In this document: in pieces, positions 60,301 through 64,000 of the stretch
Layout of the letters: each line of letters begins with the position of its first letter
How positions within the stretch are numbered: position 1 is the stretch's first letter
Source of the DNA: Strigops habroptila
Lineage: Eukaryota > Chordata > Aves > Psittaciformes > Psittacidae
Assembly (NCBI RefSeq): GCF_004027225.2
Contig: NC_044302.2
Span: forward strand, 41,786,510-41,850,509
DNA: 64,000 nt
Direction: 5' to 3'
The notes under the pieces: model-generated
The model's input: only the letters and a program-made list of their open reading frames with translations
Told to the model about the DNA's origin: nothing
The model's database searches: none
Program-made: the position numbers and the translations under genes

Positions 60301-63300
60301 GTATTTCTTTAATCTTCTATGAGCTCTTTTAACCTAACCCATGATTTAGAGGGGAGAAGAAAAACTGGCTTAGGATTTTTGAAAGCCTTTGACTAGTAAA
60401 AAGGTGTAGGGGATTGTATGTTTTGAATTCTTGGTTTATGGAAACCAACTTTTTTTTTGTCTCACTTTTTTCTCCTTACTGGGAAGAGTAGTATACTGTA
60501 AAGAGCATAGTATAGACAGGACATTGATAAGATGCAGAGAGTCTCAAATCTATGCCAGAAGTGAACTCAAGAGAAAGTGAGTAACTTTCAAACTCCCAAC
60601 CTTCATCAGGAGGTGCATGCAGAAATACAGAGAGCATGAAAAAACTACTGAACACCATGTGGTCTGTTTTGGTAAAATACTTGTTTGGCTGTGGCTTTTT
60701 GATAGTATTTTGTCCTTCCTTTTGGGTAAAAGAGACATTTGTGAAATTAATTCATTCACCGGTAAGATAAAATATGAATAGCACATACCAGCTTCCTCTC
60801 AATGATGAAGGTTCCAATTGGTTAGTTATTACTGTAACAATATTAAGTCAGTGAAAACTTGAAATAAACCTGCTGCCAGCCTGCAGAGTGGCAGGTGATT
60901 TCTTAAAGGTTGCTTTTCAATAAAACTGAAGAGCCTTTTACCTGCTAATTGAATCAGTTTTCCACTGATGTCTCTCTTATGTGCAAGCAATTTATCATAC
61001 CATTTCACATAGGTTTAGGGTGGAATAGCACTTCCACTGTTCTCTCCAAGGTCAAAGTAAATTCCGCTTGTTTCTTTTAAATACAAAACGCAAATGCATA
61101 GATTCACATTGAACTTACTAAACACAGAGCAGTTTGCTGCTGCTTTTCCCCCCCTCTTTAAATGTGTGTAACACAGTTCTCTTGCCAACAGCTAAGCAAC
61201 TTTAACAGTTAGACTATTAAAGTTTTCATGGCAGAAGAAATGCAGTAAAGCTTTTCCTTTCTTTTTTTAGTCAATACCTGAAATAGTGAAAAATTCTAGT
61301 GCTTTAAAATATCACAAGACCTCGGAAGCCATGTGGATAAAAGAACAGCAGTTGCTAAAATGAAAGTATTTCCTTCATGTAGGGAATACATTCCTCAAAA
61401 ATCTCTCCAAACTTAATTAGCAACCTGTGGATTCTGGAATTTAAGGTCTTTGCAGAAGCACCGATGAGAGCTGTGTTTTGCTTTGAATGAGCTCTTGTTT
61501 GAAACAGAGGCCAGACTCCAGCCCAGGCGATGGCTCATATGGACCTGTCTGGTCCTGAGGTGGGTCAGTAAGCTGCCTTGAACACGTATTGGTGCTTTCC
61601 CCAGTGTGGGCAGACCACTGGATAGAACAGCTACCAGCTCTGCCTCTGGAGAGATGGCCAAAGAGGGACATGCATTTCCCCTCTCTAGCATAGCTGGCTG
61701 GCTCAGAGTAGGAGAGAAGCACCTGGTTTGGTACTTCTGACCTCTGTGAGGTCAAAAAAATAGCCACTTTCCAGTTGGGCTTGCTGGGACAAATTGCAGC
61801 ATTAGTGGCCTGGGAGAGCAGGACACAAGACCAGCAGGCAGGCTGGCTGCTTCTCTGCTCGTTTCACTCCTGGTTCTATGTTCAGAGGGGAGTTGGAGAA
61901 CCTGTGTCATTTCAAGTCAAGATGAAATCCTACTGATATTACTCTGGTAATATACATATTGATTAATGCCCTCCATTAGGTATTCTGCCTCTTCTAAGGC
62001 TTGCAGTGTTTAGCATTCATTGGTTTACCCTGCTTTAAAAGGTGAAGGACTTCAGTGAGGTCAAAACAAGCTGTGCTATTATTCATATTAATAGTAGCAA
62101 GTGTTTCTCCTTCACAATTACTAGCTAGGTCTTCATTAAGGAGTTTAAAACCCTCATAAATACGTATTTCATTGTACCTCTGCAGAAGCATTACAGGAGA
62201 CTGCAGATGTGTCAAATGCAATAACAGCGTGTATGAGGTTGACCACTAAAAAAGGAAATTCTCCCACAAAACAAGACTAGAATATGTATTAGCTTCCTCA
62301 CACGTTCCAGGGAGGAGCTTGTGGGTTACCATTTCCACAGGCTTACTTCATTAGAAAAGCTCCAGCTCTGTGCTTACTCTTTTTTTCAGACCATAGTTTG
62401 ATAAATTCTTGCAATGTTGTGAGCATAATAGATGCATAAGTCACAGTATGCCATGAAAGAAAGATACATGTATATGTACATGTTTGTTAAAATCTGTTCA
62501 GATCTGCTTGACATGAATAGTTATTGAAGTACTGGACTGGCAATCAAACATCTCTATCTACGTAAGTTTTCATTATCTTTGTAAAATTCCAGCATCAGAT
62601 TTCTGCAATTTGGGGAAATTAAGTTGCTATAAGTTCCAGTGCCCAGAGTGTGAAACTAGAAATCAGAAGCAACAGCATTTCTCTTTCACTTGTATTACTG
62701 ACTGGCCTTAGCTCTTTGCACTCACAAAGTGCTCAGTAAGTGTCATTAGGTAGGTATTATGGCCTCATTTCACCAATGAGGAAGCTTAGGGTCAGAGAAC
62801 ACAACTAATTCGGGTGTCATAAAAATGTCATAAAAAGGTCTCTTCTATTTTCTTCATTAAAACAGAGATCCCAGCCATGCTCTTCTAAGGGACAGAAGTT
62901 TTGGGATGGGGTGGGCCATGTTTGACCTTTCTGTGAATAGTGTGATTTTTCACAACTGCTGTGAAATTGTATCTGTACATGATGACCACTGAAGATGAGG
63001 AACAGCATAAGAATGGTGACTGAAAAGACTAAAAGGTAAGTGATTTTTTATATTGCGTGGAAATGAAACAGGTTTAGAAAAGATGTCCATTACTTGAGCA
63101 ACGCTGTTTTGTGGGTTACACTCACATAGACAGTTTCAGAAGGCCTCCACCGGTGTCAGGCAAACTATAATATAGGAGATGTCTATGGAAGTCCTTACTT
63201 GAGCAAAAAACCCAATACTAGTATTTAAGCCAAATCATGTACTGCATGGACTTCATCAGCCTGTCAGCACTACTTATCTGGGAAGTCTTGTTCATGTTTA

Positions 63301-64000
63301 ATGGGGAAAAAACTTCCTACAGGGAAGAATATCATGGAAGATTCTCCTGTCTCTTCAACCAAACCAGTTACAGAGCAAAACTACCATCTCTGCTCATATC
63401 AGGTCTTGTCTGCTTTTAAAGGGTTGAGCATAGTATCTATGCTATACTGGTCTCCCCTTCGCCTCCATACCTATGCAGTGAGTGTCTGACAGGCTAAAAG
63501 CTAGTTAAGTTTGTATGGATCTCATGGCTGACTCTCCTTGGGAGCTTTATGCAGATGGTGTTGCAGGAAGCAGCAAGGTCAGAAAGGAATGAAGGGAGCC
63601 AGGCTTTACACCACATCTGCTACTGATCTGCTGAGACGATGGAGCTAAGCAATGGCAGCTTGTCTTATGTGGGATCCACATGTTATAGAAAGAAGGGAGT
63701 AGAATGATGGCATGACTATTGGATCTGCCTAAATGGTTGCCTATAGACATAGGGGTGCTTCTTTCTGGGGATCCCCAGGATTTGTACAGCTGACAGTGCT
63801 TATACTTTCCCTCTCATCTCTGTCCTCAAAGGAGCAATGAAAGGGGACATCTGTGAGAAGTAACTTGCAGGGTTGCATTTACCTCTGTGTTTTGTGGTTG
63901 CACAGAAACAGGTGAGATACTTTGCAGCATTTAAGGGGAATTTCTGTTACCTCTCTACCATGTTTGAATAACTGTTGTGTGCTTCTAGAGCTCTCCCTTT
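57350..64000. other. Gene-poor AT-rich region to the window end
   Basis: I see no gene, RNA gene or named transposon in the last 6.6 kb. A TTTG/TTTA-rich stretch is at 58365-58393. Donor-like sequences such as the GTAAGTG near 63035 exist but the frames upstream are closed, so any transcript would be non-coding. Confidence 0.5.
58981..59007. repeat. (TA)n(CA)n microsatellite
   Basis: A short compound TATATA then ACACAC repeat. Confidence 0.85.

Noticed and set aside
61413..61767. Overlapping minus-strand frames of 92 and 108 codons
   Set aside because: Two overlapping frames are open over the same stretch, neither with a domain, so chance is the best explanation.

Overview
The window is nuclear DNA of a bird. 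Three things support this: several CR1 LINE fragments whose 3' ends carry the avian CATAGAATC / ATTCTATG octamer tails, avian-type LTRs beginning TGTCCTGGGTTCAGCT, and compact vertebrate genes with GT-AG introns. The gene order MCCC2 then CARTPT, both on the + strand, matches human 5q13 and, from general knowledge, the chicken Z chromosome. Z linkage here is an inference. No bacterial features, tRNA, rRNA or CRISPR array were recognised.

Layout. 1-14.1 kb holds the last eight coding exons of MCCC2 (methylcrotonoyl-CoA carboxylase beta subunit); the earlier exons lie to the left. The final intron (7.4 kb) carries a minus-strand CR1 fragment. 14.1-20.9 kb is intergenic with another CR1 fragment. 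20.9-22.3 kb is a CpG island containing the complete, very compact CARTPT gene (neuropeptide precursor, three exons, introns of 82 and 81 bp) with a TATA box and a CRE-like site. 23-27 kb is intergenic with an ATT-rich microsatellite and CR1 pieces. At 27.4-29.0 kb I find an intron-containing RhoGAP-domain gene fragment (ARHGAP20/TAGAP-like) that looks like a pseudogene: the arginine finger is replaced and one exon is frame-broken. At 30.4-32.1 kb lies a truncated class-II-type endogenous retrovirus: a 5' LTR, a lysine-tRNA-type primer-binding site and an open frame for a multi-pass membrane protein fused to a Thr/Pro-rich tail. A 39-bp direct repeat flanks this element, far longer than an integrase duplication.

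32-64 kb is mostly gene-poor. It holds a minus-strand solo LTR (41.8-42.4 kb) related to the first, a long plus-strand CR1 (about 43.1-46.5 kb) interrupted by a minus-strand CR1, and an isolated CpG island (55.4-56.6 kb) with a GGTRC tandem repeat and candidate splice donors on both strands. I could not assign a protein gene to this island.

MCCC2 (mitochondrial leucine catabolism) and CARTPT (secreted neuropeptide) are not functionally linked; their adjacency is conserved synteny. The least ordinary content lies between 27 and 32 kb: the decayed RhoGAP locus and the truncated retroviral element with its membrane-protein frame and oversized flanking duplication.
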